From positions 186,001-250,000 of the forward strand of contig NZ_CP027229.1 of the NCBI RefSeq assembly GCF_002999135.1: DNA of 64,000 nucleotides, written 5' to 3'. The translations under genes were made by a program, and so were the position numbers. Below, in pieces: positions 55,513-62,985 of this stretch. Origin of the DNA: Capnocytophaga sp. oral taxon 878 (lineage in GTDB: Bacteria; Bacteroidota; Bacteroidia; Flavobacteriales; Flavobacteriaceae). Numbering within the stretch: position 1 is the stretch's first letter; every line of letters starts with the position of its first letter. A model generated the notes under the pieces. It had not been told where the DNA came from, did no database searches, and saw only the letters and a list, made by a program, of their open reading frames with translations.

Positions 55513-55834
55513 GAAGTAGGGGAATGAGTAAGTGTGGTTGGGATATGAGTTTTAGCTTAGTTGTTTCAGCAAAAATTGAGAGTTTGACTTGGTAAAATCT
55601 TATATAGATTTTGTGCTTGGAATGCTTATAACAAGTTGAGCATTTTGTATGAAATATAATGGGGGTGGCTTATGTGGAAGGTGATGAAGTGGTGGGCTAA
55701 GAGTAGGGGAGAGGCTTAAGATAACTTGAGGAATTAATTAGAGAAGAAATAAAAAAATTAGTAAATTGAAAAATAATAGAATTGGGGTTGGAATTATTAA
55801 AATCCTGATTCTTAACATCTAAAACTAAAACAAT

Positions 55835-56887
55835 ATGAATTTAAAAATTGAAAAAGTAAAGGAGAGTCGTATTAACGAAGTGGACTTTTCAAAGTTGAGT
55901 TTTGGTAAGACTTTTGCTGACCACATGTTTATTTGTGAGTACAAAGACGGGCAGTGGCAAAACCCTACCATTAAACCTTATGCGCCTATTACGCTTGAGC
56001 CATCGGCAAGTGTGTTTCACTATGGGCAGGCAGTTTTTGAGGGGATGAAGGCTTATAAAGACGAAGAAGGACATGTGTTTTTGTTTCGCCCTGAGGAGAA
56101 TTACAAGCGTATTAACAAGTCATGTGCGCGTTTGGCAATGCCTGAGTTTCCGGAAGAGTGGTTTGACAAAGCGCTTAAGACATTGGTAGATATTGATAGT
56201 GATTGGGTAAAACCAGGTTTTGGTAATGCGTTATATTTGCGTCCGTTTGTAATAGCTACATCAGCAGGTGTGCAAGCATCACCTTCGAAAGAATATTTGT
56301 TTATTATTATTACTGCTCCGGTACAGGCGTACTATTCGGGCGATGTAAAGGTAAAAATAGCTGATTACTATAGCCGTGCGGCTAATGGAGGTTTTGGTTT
56401 TGCAAAGGCTGCAGGTAACTATGCAGGGCAGTTTTTCCCTACTCGTGAGGCTGCTAATGAAGGTTACCAGCAAGTGATGTGGACTGATGATGCTACACAC
56501 GAGTTTTTGGAAGAAGCAGGAACAATGAACTTGTGGTTCCGTTTTGGGGATACTTTGGTTACTTGTCCTACTAGTGAGCGTATTTTGGATGGGGTTACCC
56601 GTAAGAGTATCATTGCTATGGCTGAACATTTGGGTATTAAGACAGAAGTGCGCCCTGTGAGAGTGAGTGAACTTATTGAAGCTGCAGAAAATGGAACATT
56701 GAAAGAGGCTTTTGGATGTGGAACAGCAGCAGTTATAAGCCCTATATCAGGATTTGGTTATAAAGGCAAGGATTATACTGTGAATCGTCCTGCTGAATTG
56801 TATACAGATAAGATTAAAGAAGCTATACTTAATATTCAGTATAACAAGGGGTTAGATCCTTTTGGCTGGAGAGTACAAGTTAAGTAG
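55835..56887 (+). CDS. ilvE: Branched-chain amino acid aminotransferase
   Basis: PLP enzyme for the last step of leucine, isoleucine and valine synthesis and the first step of their breakdown. In this group branched 2-oxoacids also prime iso-fatty acids, so the enzyme may feed membrane lipid synthesis (inference). The 350-residue protein shows class IV aminotransferase features: FHYGQAVFEGMKAYK (61-75), the PLP lysine at Lys191 in GFAKAAGNYAGQ, EEAGTMNLWF and FGCGTAAVISPISG. Length fits the eukaryote-like type 2 BCAT rather than the ~308-residue E. coli type. Confidence 0.95.
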   Translation: MNLKIEKVKESRINEVDFSKLSFGKTFADHMFICEYKDGQWQNPTIKPYAPITLEPSASVFHYGQAVFEGMKAYKDEEGHVFLFRPEENYKRINKSCARLAMPEFPEEWFDKALKTLVDIDSDWVKPGFGNALYLRPFVIATSAGVQASPSKEYLFIIITAPVQAYYSGDVKVKIADYYSRAANGGFGFAKAAGNYAGQFFPTREAANEGYQQVMWTDDATHEFLEEAGTMNLWFRFGDTLVTCPTSERILDGVTRKSIIAMAEHLGIKTEVRPVRVSELIEAAENGTLKEAFGCGTAAVISPISGFGYKGKDYTVNRPAELYTDKIKEAILNIQYNKGLDPFGWRVQVK

Positions 56888-56920
56888 CGAAAAAAAATAC
56901 AAAAAAAGTTGTTAAAAAAT

Positions 56921-56951
56921 TTGCAGGTTTCAAAAAATGTTGTACTTTTGC
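56921..56951 (+). promoter_or_regulatory. tRNA-Arg promoter
   Basis: TTG (56921-56923), 19 nt, TACTTTTGC (56943-56951), with the TTTGCAGGTTT box also seen at the gcvH promoter. The tRNA starts 24 nt later. Confidence 0.8.
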
Positions 56952-56974
56952 ACCCGTAAATAAGGAACAACATT

Positions 56975-57048
56975 GGCCTCGTGGCGCAACTGAATAGCGC
57001 ATCTGATTACGGCTCAGAAGGTTACAGGTTTGAATCCTGTCGAGGTCA
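56975..57048 (+). tRNA. tRNA-Arg (anticodon ACG)
   Basis: 74-nt cloverleaf. Acceptor GGCCTCG pairs with CGAGGTC (57041-57047) with discriminator A; D arm GCGC...GCGC; anticodon arm TCTGA-TTACGGC-TCAGA gives anticodon ACG, expected to be edited to ICG to read CGU, CGC and CGA; T arm ACAGG-TTTGAAT-CCTGT. CCA is not encoded. Confidence 0.97.
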
Positions 57049-57052
57049 CAAG

Positions 57053-57088
57053 AAGGTAACACCATTTTATAAGGTGTTACCTTTTTTG
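57053..57088 (+). terminator. Terminator after tRNA-Arg
   Basis: Stem AAGGTAACACC / GGTGTTACCTT with a 9-nt loop and T6. Confidence 0.92.
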
Positions 57089-57280
57089 TTTTGGTAAATA
57101 ATGTAAAGAAGAACTGTAAACAACTAGGTTTGCCTTAAATAAAGCCCTACCTTTGTGGTGGGGTTTTGTAATTTAATGAGTTTTTAATTAGAGAAAAGAT
57201 AGAAAAGAAATTCTGGTTTTTAGAAAGTATTTATTATTTTTGTAGTGAAATTATTAAGGGTGTTTTTATAGTTTTGTAAT

Positions 57281-57312
57281 TTGGTTAATTAGCAAATTAT
57301 TTGTACTTTTGC
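57281..57312 (+). promoter_or_regulatory. Promoter of the DUF493-DUF4290-murA operon
   Basis: TTG (57281-57283), 20 nt, TACTTTTGC (57304-57312), 24 nt upstream of the DUF493 ATG. Confidence 0.75.
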
Positions 57313-57336
57313 ACTCAAAGAATATTTAAATTAGAA

Positions 57337-57627
57337 ATGAGAACAGAACAAGAATTGGCAGAGTTTTATGAGCGGCTTAAAAATGAATTGTTGGAAACGA
57401 GCTTGTGGCCTACTCGTTATCTTTATAAATTCATAATTCCTACGGATGATGCTAAATTAGCTCAGTTAAAGGAGGTTTTTAGAGATAAAGAGGCTGAGAT
57501 TACTACGCGGCCTTCATCAAGTGATAAATATACAGGAGTTTCGGTAAGCCTTATAGTTAAGAACCCTGAAGAAGTAATTGCTTTTTATAAAGAAGCAGGG
57601 AAAGTGGAAGGGATATTATCATTATGA
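57337..57627 (+). CDS. DUF493 (YbeD-like) family protein
   Basis: A 96-residue soluble protein. The frame opens upstream at a TTG (57301), but that lies inside the promoter box, so the ATG at 57337 is chosen. The ferredoxin-like ACT-type fold of DUF493 is suggested by YLYKFIIPTDDAKLAQLKEV and YTGVSVSLIVKNPEEVIAFY. The E. coli relative YbeD has no clear biochemical role. It is the first gene of a three-gene operon; its stop overlaps the next start (ATGA). Confidence 0.85.
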   Translation: MRTEQELAEFYERLKNELLETSLWPTRYLYKFIIPTDDAKLAQLKEVFRDKEAEITTRPSSSDKYTGVSVSLIVKNPEEVIAFYKEAGKVEGILSL

Positions 57628-58295
57628 CGACTTTAGAATATAATACGGAGCGCCCACACTTGCATATTCCAGAATATGGACGGCATATACAAAAGATGAT
57701 TGAGAAGGCAGTATTGCTGGAAGATAGAGAAGAGCGCAATCGTACAGCACGTAGTATTGTAGCAGTGATGGGGAACTTGTTTCCTCACTTAAGAGATGTG
57801 CCAGATTTTCAGCATAAGCTATGGGATCAGCTTTTTATAATGTCGGGGTTTCAGCTGGATGTTGATTCACCTTATGAAAAGCCTACGCCTACTACGTTAC
57901 ATAAGCATCCTGACCACTTGCAGTACCCCCAACATAGACTAAAATATCGTTTTTATGGCAATATTATTTTAAGGCTTATTAGTACTTGTCTTACTTGGGA
58001 AAAGGGAGAATTACGTGAAGCCTTAGAATATTCTATAGCCAACCATATGAAAAAGAGTTTTCTTACTTGGAATAAGGAAGCTGTTGATGATAGTGTGGTT
58101 TTTCAGCACTTATATGAGTTGAGTAATGGAGAGATAGATCTTAGAAGGAGACGGGAAGACCTTTTGGATAGTCAGTCACTTATACGAACTAAGATGAATT
58201 TAACTAGAAAGAATCAGCCACAGGTGTACCAACATACACAGAACAAAAAAGGATTCAACAATAAATTTAATAAGAAAAATAATGGGCGTATTTAA
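57624..58295 (+). CDS. DUF4290 family protein
   Basis: A 223-residue protein conserved in Bacteroidota and almost always encoded next to murA. Recognisable segments are YNTERPHLHIPEYGRHIQKM, HLRDVPDFQHKLWDQLFIMS and HHLQ-type YPQHRLKYRFYGNI. It is rich in histidine and tryptophan; no catalytic motif or signal peptide is apparent, and the C-terminal tail is basic (NKKGFNNKFNKKNNGRI). It overlaps the DUF493 gene by 4 bp and murA by 14 bp, so translation is probably coupled and a role near cell-wall synthesis is possible. Confidence 0.9.
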   Translation: MTTLEYNTERPHLHIPEYGRHIQKMIEKAVLLEDREERNRTARSIVAVMGNLFPHLRDVPDFQHKLWDQLFIMSGFQLDVDSPYEKPTPTTLHKHPDHLQYPQHRLKYRFYGNIILRLISTCLTWEKGELREALEYSIANHMKKSFLTWNKEAVDDSVVFQHLYELSNGEIDLRRRREDLLDSQSLIRTKMNLTRKNQPQVYQHTQNKKGFNNKFNKKNNGRI

Positions 58296-59592
58296 AATAG
58301 AAGGAGGTATTCCGCTGAAAGGTGAGATTACGCCTCAGGGAGCTAAGAATGAGGCTTTACAAGTGCTTTGTGCTGTTCTACTCACCGACCAAAAGGTTAC
58401 TATTCATAATATTCCTGATATTCAGGATGTGAATAAACTAATTTCTTTGCTTGAGAATTTAGGAGTGAAAATCCAGAAGATAGGTAAGGGGTCATATAGC
58501 TTTCAGGCAGATGAGGTAAATGTGGAGTATCTGAAATCGGAGTCATTTCATACCGAAGGGCAAGCCTTAAGAGGCTCTATTATGGTAGTAGGACCTTTGC
58601 TTACACGTTTTGGGGTGGGATATATTCCTAAACCAGGAGGAGATAAGATAGGAAGACGTAGACTTGATACTCATTTTGACGGCTTTATTAAATTAGGAGC
58701 TCATTTTAAGTATGATGAAGATAAGTTTACTTATAGTGTAGTAGCTGATAAGCTGAAAGGGAACTATATGCTCTTGGAAGAAGCCTCGGTAACGGGAACC
58801 TCTAACATTATTATGGCAGCAGTATTAGCTGAAGGTACTACAACTATCTATAATGCAGCTTGTGAACCCTATGTACAACAGCTCTGCCGTATGCTGAATA
58901 GCATGGGAGCAGATATTCAAGGTATAGGATCTAACCTTATTACTATCAATGGAGTAGAACACTTAAATGGTTGTACCCATGCCATTTTGCCCGATATGAT
59001 TGAAATAGGCAGCTGGATAGGTTTGGCAGCAATGACTCGCAGCGAAATAACAATTAAGAATGTGGGATGGAAACATTTAGGCATTATTCCTGCTATCTTT
59101 CAAAAATTAGGTATTAGTTTTGAAAATAGGAATGATGATATTTATATCCCAGCTCATACTAATGGTTATGAGATACAGAATTATATTGATGGTTCTATCC
59201 TTACAGTAGCTGATGCTCCTTGGCCTGGTTTTACACCTGACTTATTGAGTATAGTGCTCGTAGTAGCTACTCAAGCACGTGGTGAGGTGCTTATTCACCA
59301 AAAGATGTTTGAAAGCCGCCTCTTTTTTATTGATAAGCTGATAGATATGGGAGCTAAAATTATATTGTGTGACCCACACCGAGCTACAGTTATTGGTAAT
59401 GATTTTAGGTCGCCACTGAGAGCAACTTTAATGACTTCACCTGATATACGTGCAGGTATAGCATTGCTTATAGCTGCTTTATCAGCAAAAGGTACTTCTA
59501 CGATTTACAATATAGAACAGATAGATAGAGGGTATGAGAATATAGATGGAAGGCTTAAAGCTTTAGGAGCCAATATTGTGAGAGTAAATTAG
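58282..59592 (+). CDS. murA: UDP-N-acetylglucosamine 1-carboxyvinyltransferase, Asp-type
   Basis: First committed enzyme of peptidoglycan synthesis; adds enolpyruvate from PEP to UDP-GlcNAc. The 436-residue protein has the EPSP-synthase-type double fold with PLKGEITPQGAKNEALQVLC at the start, and the active-site loop reads PKPGGDKIGRRRLDTHF. The catalytic position occupied by Cys115 in E. coli is Asp121 here. That substitution is known from mycobacteria, chlamydiae and Borrelia, where it keeps activity but prevents covalent inhibition by fosfomycin. The conserved DPHRATV and LRATLMTSPDIRAGIALLIA segments are present. Third gene of the operon. Confidence 0.96.
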   Translation: MGVFKIEGGIPLKGEITPQGAKNEALQVLCAVLLTDQKVTIHNIPDIQDVNKLISLLENLGVKIQKIGKGSYSFQADEVNVEYLKSESFHTEGQALRGSIMVVGPLLTRFGVGYIPKPGGDKIGRRRLDTHFDGFIKLGAHFKYDEDKFTYSVVADKLKGNYMLLEEASVTGTSNIIMAAVLAEGTTTIYNAACEPYVQQLCRMLNSMGADIQGIGSNLITINGVEHLNGCTHAILPDMIEIGSWIGLAAMTRSEITIKNVGWKHLGIIPAIFQKLGISFENRNDDIYIPAHTNGYEIQNYIDGSILTVADAPWPGFTPDLLSIVLVVATQARGEVLIHQKMFESRLFFIDKLIDMGAKIILCDPHRATVIGNDFRSPLRATLMTSPDIRAGIALLIAALSAKGTSTIYNIEQIDRGYENIDGRLKALGANIVRVN

Positions 59593-59678
59593 TAACGATA
59601 ATTGATAGGTACAACCTAACAATTAGTTGGTACATACGTAATAAAAAATTAATCATTAACCATTAATCATTAGATAAA

Positions 59679-60869
59679 GTGGATTACAATTTTGACGAAG
59701 TAGTTTGTAGAAAACACACAGATGCCTTGAAGTTAGAGGCATTAGCTCCTCGCTGGGGACGTACTGATTTGCTACCAATGTGGGTAGCCGATATGGATTT
59801 CAAAACACCTCCATTCATTGTAGAGGTGATGAAAAAACGTATGGAATGCGAAGTGTTTGGCTATACAGCCAGACCTGAGAGTTGGTATGAAGCTATTATC
59901 AGTTGGCAAGCACGCCGCCACCAATGGACAATTACCAAAGAGATGATTTCATTTGTACCTGGGGTAGTTCCTGCCTTAGCAATGGCTGTGCAAAGCTTTA
60001 CCGAACACGGTGAAAAAGTGATGATTCAGCAGCCTGTATACAATCCTTTTGCACAAGTAGTTCGTAACAATCATCGCGAATTAGTGAACTGCCCTTTAGA
60101 ATTAAAAGATGGGCAATATCACATCAATTTTGAAGTGTTTGAAGAGAAAATAAAAGGATGTAAGCTCTTCCTCTTCTGCCATCCTCATAACCCTGGTGGG
60201 CGTGTATGGACACGTGAAGAATTACAAAAAGTAGCTGCAATCTGCGCTAAGAATAATGTAATTATAGTAGCTGATGAAATCCACGCCGACCTTACCTTAC
60301 CTCCATATCAGCACATCCCTTTTGCTACAGTAAGTGAAGAAGCTGCACAAAACTCGGTAGTATTTGCCTCTCCAAGTAAAGCATTTAATATGGCTGGATT
60401 AGCTACTTCGTACGCTGTAATTACTAACCCTACCTTGCGTCGCCGTTTTGAGAGTTATGTAGAGGGAAATGAATTAGCCGCAGGAAATGTTTTTGCGTTC
60501 AATACTGTAGTAGCAGCTTATCACAAAGGTGAGAAATGGCTACAACAAATGCTCAACTATGTACAAGGAAATATTGATGAAGTAATACATTACATCGAAA
60601 GATACATACCACAATTAAAAGTAATTGTGCCCCAAGCTTCTTATTTGGTATTTATAGATTTTAACGCATTGCAGCTCAACCAAGAAGAAATTGTAGCTTT
60701 GTGTACCAATAAGGCACACTTAGCCCTAAACGACGGATCTATCTATGGAGAGGAAGGTACTGGCTATATGCGAATTAATTTAGCTTGTCCAAGAAGTGTA
60801 GTAAAACAAGCATTGATACAACTGAAAGAAGCAGTTCGAACCATAACTAATAAAAAAAACGAGGTGTAA
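59679..60869 (+). CDS. MalY/PatB-family pyridoxal-phosphate C-S lyase
   Basis: Fold-type I PLP enzyme of the cystathionine beta-lyase group; such enzymes cleave cystathionine or cysteine, releasing sulfide. The 396-residue protein starts at a GTG (no in-frame ATG nearby) and shows the PatB hallmarks PRWGRTDLLPMWVADMDFKT (24-43), FCHPHNPGGRVW, VADEIHADL (Asp199 binding the PLP nitrogen) and the PLP lysine Lys234 in SPSKAFNMAGL. It could supply homocysteine or act in cysteine catabolism, a source of H2S in oral bacteria. Its stop codon sits inside the loop of its own terminator hairpin. Confidence 0.92.
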   Translation: MDYNFDEVVCRKHTDALKLEALAPRWGRTDLLPMWVADMDFKTPPFIVEVMKKRMECEVFGYTARPESWYEAIISWQARRHQWTITKEMISFVPGVVPALAMAVQSFTEHGEKVMIQQPVYNPFAQVVRNNHRELVNCPLELKDGQYHINFEVFEEKIKGCKLFLFCHPHNPGGRVWTREELQKVAAICAKNNVIIVADEIHADLTLPPYQHIPFATVSEEAAQNSVVFASPSKAFNMAGLATSYAVITNPTLRRRFESYVEGNELAAGNVFAFNTVVAAYHKGEKWLQQMLNYVQGNIDEVIHYIERYIPQLKVIVPQASYLVFIDFNALQLNQEEIVALCTNKAHLALNDGSIYGEEGTGYMRINLACPRSVVKQALIQLKEAVRTITNKKNEV

Positions 60870-60886
60870 ATACCTCGTTTTTTTAT
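60856..60886. terminator. Bidirectional terminator between patB-like and EamA genes
   Basis: Stem AAAACGAGGT / ACCTCGTTTT around the loop GTAAAT-type sequence containing the stop codon of the upstream gene, then a T-run; the A-run on the left serves the leftward EamA gene. Confidence 0.88.
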
Positions 60887-60891
60887 AACTA

Positions 60892-61770
60892 TCAATGTTT
60901 CTTAGGCTTCAAAATATCTATCATTACTGCAATGATAATGAGTAGCACTCCTATAATAAGATTTGTTGTAAGACTTTCTTGCTGGAATATCCAAATACTG
61001 ATAGCTACTGCTACAATGGGTTCCATTACCCCAATGATAGCTGTAGGGGTAGAACCTATTATTCTGATAGCATAAATAAGGGTGATGATAGAAAACAGGG
61101 TAGTTACTATACCGAAACTTGTGAGTAGTAAACTCATCTTTACTTCGGGGATAGGAAGAGGAGTACCTATAACCCATAATTTTACAAGAAAATAAACTGA
61201 AGAAAATAAGGTAGAATAAAACGATACTTTTATTCCTGAAGCCGATATTTTTGACTTATTGACAATGAGCATATAGAGTGCATACGAAATTGCCCCAAGT
61301 AGTGATACGCCTGCCCCTATATAGTTGATTGAAAAGTTTGTTACATCTTTTACACTGAGTAAGAAAACACCTATCAGTACAACAATAAGGGCTATCATTG
61401 TGCGAAAGGTGATATGTTCTTTAAAGAAAATACCTAAAGCAAGTGCTACTATTAGCGGATACATAAAAAATATAGTAGAAGCAATTCCTGGGGAGAGTAA
61501 ATCGTAGGCAAGGAAGAGAAATTCTGCTGAAAGGGCGTACAGCAATCCTAATACAAGAAAGATAAATACTTCGCGCGGGGTAATATGCAGTGTTTCCTTT
61601 CGGTAGAAAAGATACCCCATAATAAAGAGACTTGTAGTAATGAAACGATAGAAAAGTGCCGCATCTACTGAAAAACCTTGCTGTTTGATAGGAATCATAA
61701 ACAGCGGAATCATACCATAAGTAACCGCTGAAATAAAAGCTGCTAAATACCCTTTTACTATATCTTTCAT
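60892..61770 (-). CDS. EamA/DMT-family transporter
   Basis: A 292-residue membrane protein with about ten hydrophobic helices arranged as two EamA repeats: first half with FISAVTYGMIPLFMIPI and IASTIFFMYPLIVALALGIF, second half with GAISYALYMLIV and IIGSTPTAIIGVMEPIVAVA followed by IWIFQQESLTTNLIIGVLLI. Drug/metabolite transporters of this type export amino acids, nucleosides or other small molecules; the substrate cannot be predicted. Last gene of a leftward group: mannosyltransferase-like gene, dgkA, then this gene, with gaps of 8-16 bp. Confidence 0.9.
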   Translation of the reverse strand: MKDIVKGYLAAFISAVTYGMIPLFMIPIKQQGFSVDAALFYRFITTSLFIMGYLFYRKETLHITPREVFIFLVLGLLYALSAEFLFLAYDLLSPGIASTIFFMYPLIVALALGIFFKEHITFRTMIALIVVLIGVFLLSVKDVTNFSINYIGAGVSLLGAISYALYMLIVNKSKISASGIKVSFYSTLFSSVYFLVKLWVIGTPLPIPEVKMSLLLTSFGIVTTLFSIITLIYAIRIIGSTPTAIIGVMEPIVAVAISIWIFQQESLTTNLIIGVLLIIIAVMIDILKPKKH

Positions 61771-61778
61771 AGTAAAAT

Positions 61779-62144
61779 TTAAAAGAGTTTCATTACATAA
61801 GGATAATAGATGATACAGAGCACGACGCTTACAGGTATCACAGCAAAGCCTACACTTCCAGCAGCAACATCTTTGATAATCCCGATAGTTTTATGATGAT
61901 CGGGGTGGATGAAGTCACAGAGTTTCTCGACAGCTGTATTGAGACCTTCGACTGACAGTACTATAGCAATACACAATAGTTGTACAATCCATTCATTGGT
62001 AGTAATGCCGAAACAAAAGCCTAAAATCACCCATACTAAAGAGATGACAATATGTACCATCACAGGAGGTTCATTCTTTATTAAATAAAACAAACCTTGA
62101 AATACATATTGTAAGCTTTTGAGTCTTTTTCTTATAAATTCCAT
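61779..62144 (-). CDS. dgkA: Diacylglycerol/undecaprenol kinase family protein
   Basis: A 121-residue membrane kinase of the DagK family. The conserved VEGLNTAVEKLCDF helix and HKTIGIIKDVAAGSVGF motif that form the active site are present, with three hydrophobic helices. Gram-negative members phosphorylate diacylglycerol, and Gram-positive ones undecaprenol; sequence alone does not decide. The ATG at 62144 is chosen because it begins at the family-typical N-terminus and leaves 16 bp after the upstream gene; the in-frame ATG at 62204 would overlap that gene by 44 bp. Confidence 0.93.
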   Translation of the reverse strand: MEFIRKRLKSLQYVFQGLFYLIKNEPPVMVHIVISLVWVILGFCFGITTNEWIVQLLCIAIVLSVEGLNTAVEKLCDFIHPDHHKTIGIIKDVAAGSVGFAVIPVSVVLCIIYYPYVMKLF

Positions 62145-62160
62145 AATTTTGTATGCTGAT

Positions 62161-62859
62161 TTATTTTTTAAATCGCATTCCGATAACGCCAAAGATAGCT
62201 TCACGGATAATGCTTTTATTCATTTTTGATTTTCCTTTAGTTCTATCTGTAAAGATAATAGGTACTTCTGTAATTTTAAACTTCTTGAGATAAGCGCGAT
62301 ACTTCATTTCTATTTGAAAAGCATAGCCCACAAATCTAATAGTTTTGAGGTTGATATGCTCTAATACTCTTCGATGATAACACACAAAACCAGCAGTAGG
62401 ATCTTTAATTTTCATTCCCGTAATCACCCTCACATAGATAGAAGCCCCATAGGATAACAAAATGCGTTGCAGGGGCCAGTTCACTACATTCACCCCTTTT
62501 ACATAACGCGACCCTATTGCAACATCAGCTCCTTGCTGGCAAGCCTCATAAAGTCGCAAGAGGTCAGCAGGGTTATGAGAGAAATCGGCGTCCATCTCAA
62601 AAATATATTCATAGTTATGTGTCAATGCCCACTGAAATCCGTGAATATAAGCGGTTCCTAAACCTTTTTTCTCGGTGCGTACCTCTAAAAAGAGTCGGTT
62701 AGGGTAAATATTTTGTAATTCGCGTACCTTATCGGCGGTACCATCAGGAGAATTGTCGTCTACAATGAGGATATGAAACTTATCACTTTGGGCAAATACT
62801 GCCTTTATGATAGCTTCTATATTTTCAATTTCATTATATGTAGGGATGACAATTAACAA
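62161..62859 (-). CDS. Polyprenol-phosphate mannosyltransferase-like GT2 glycosyltransferase
   Basis: A 232-residue GT-A enzyme resembling dolichol/polyprenol-phosphate mannose synthases. Visible are IVIPTYNEIENIEAII, DDNSPDGTADKVREL, the DxD-type YIFEMDADFSHNP, AIGSRYVKGVNVVNWP and FTDRTKGKSKMNKSIIREAI. It lacks a C-terminal membrane domain, as in the soluble DPM1 type. It would make a lipid-linked mannose (or other sugar) donor, a fit for the general protein O-glycosylation of Bacteroidota, though that link is inference. The only start is a TTG at 62859, because a TAA lies immediately upstream in frame and the family core begins three residues in. Confidence 0.9.
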   Translation of the reverse strand: MLIVIPTYNEIENIEAIIKAVFAQSDKFHILIVDDNSPDGTADKVRELQNIYPNRLFLEVRTEKKGLGTAYIHGFQWALTHNYEYIFEMDADFSHNPADLLRLYEACQQGADVAIGSRYVKGVNVVNWPLQRILLSYGASIYVRVITGMKIKDPTAGFVCYHRRVLEHINLKTIRFVGYAFQIEMKYRAYLKKFKITEVPIIFTDRTKGKSKMNKSIIREAIFGVIGMRFKK

Positions 62860-62880
62860 TTAACGATTAACGATTAGCAA
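62851..62880. repeat. Short TTAATnG tandem repeat
   Basis: On the minus strand this is a series of TTAATCG and TTAATTG heptamers covering the start of the mannosyltransferase-like gene. Similar ATTAACCATTAATCATTA tracts precede genes at 15143, 27198 and 59679. Confidence 0.55.
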
Positions 62881-62911
62881 TTAATAATGAACAAGGTGGA
62901 GATACACAAAA

Positions 62912-62970
62912 ACTTTGCCAAAGTTGGTTGTAGCACAATAAGCTATCTCACTTTGGCAAAGTATTTTTTT
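62912..62970 (-). terminator. Terminator after the alpha-oxoamine synthase gene
   Basis: Stem ACTTTGCCAAAG (62912-62923) pairs with CTTTGGCAAAGT (62951-62962) across a 27-nt loop; T-runs flank it on both strands (T5 on the minus strand). Same stem core as at 50211 and 53534. Confidence 0.8.
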
Positions 62971-62985
62971 TCAATTAATAATTAA

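Larger units (their letters stand above)
55229..55834. other. Gene-free region between mnmD and ilvE
   Basis: About 600 bp between divergent genes. It holds a rightward promoter box (55393-55401), an 11-nt array (55467-55512) and then a G-rich, gene-poor stretch (55640-55715). Short open frames inside lack coding features. Confidence 0.6.

Noticed and set aside
55523..55595. Short frame of about 23 codons upstream of ilvE as a leader peptide
   Set aside because: It is not enriched in Leu, Ile or Val codons, has no attenuator hairpin pair, and fits chance expectation.
57301..57336. TTG start for the DUF493 protein
   Set aside because: It falls inside the TACTTTTGC promoter element; the ATG at 57337 begins the conserved sequence.
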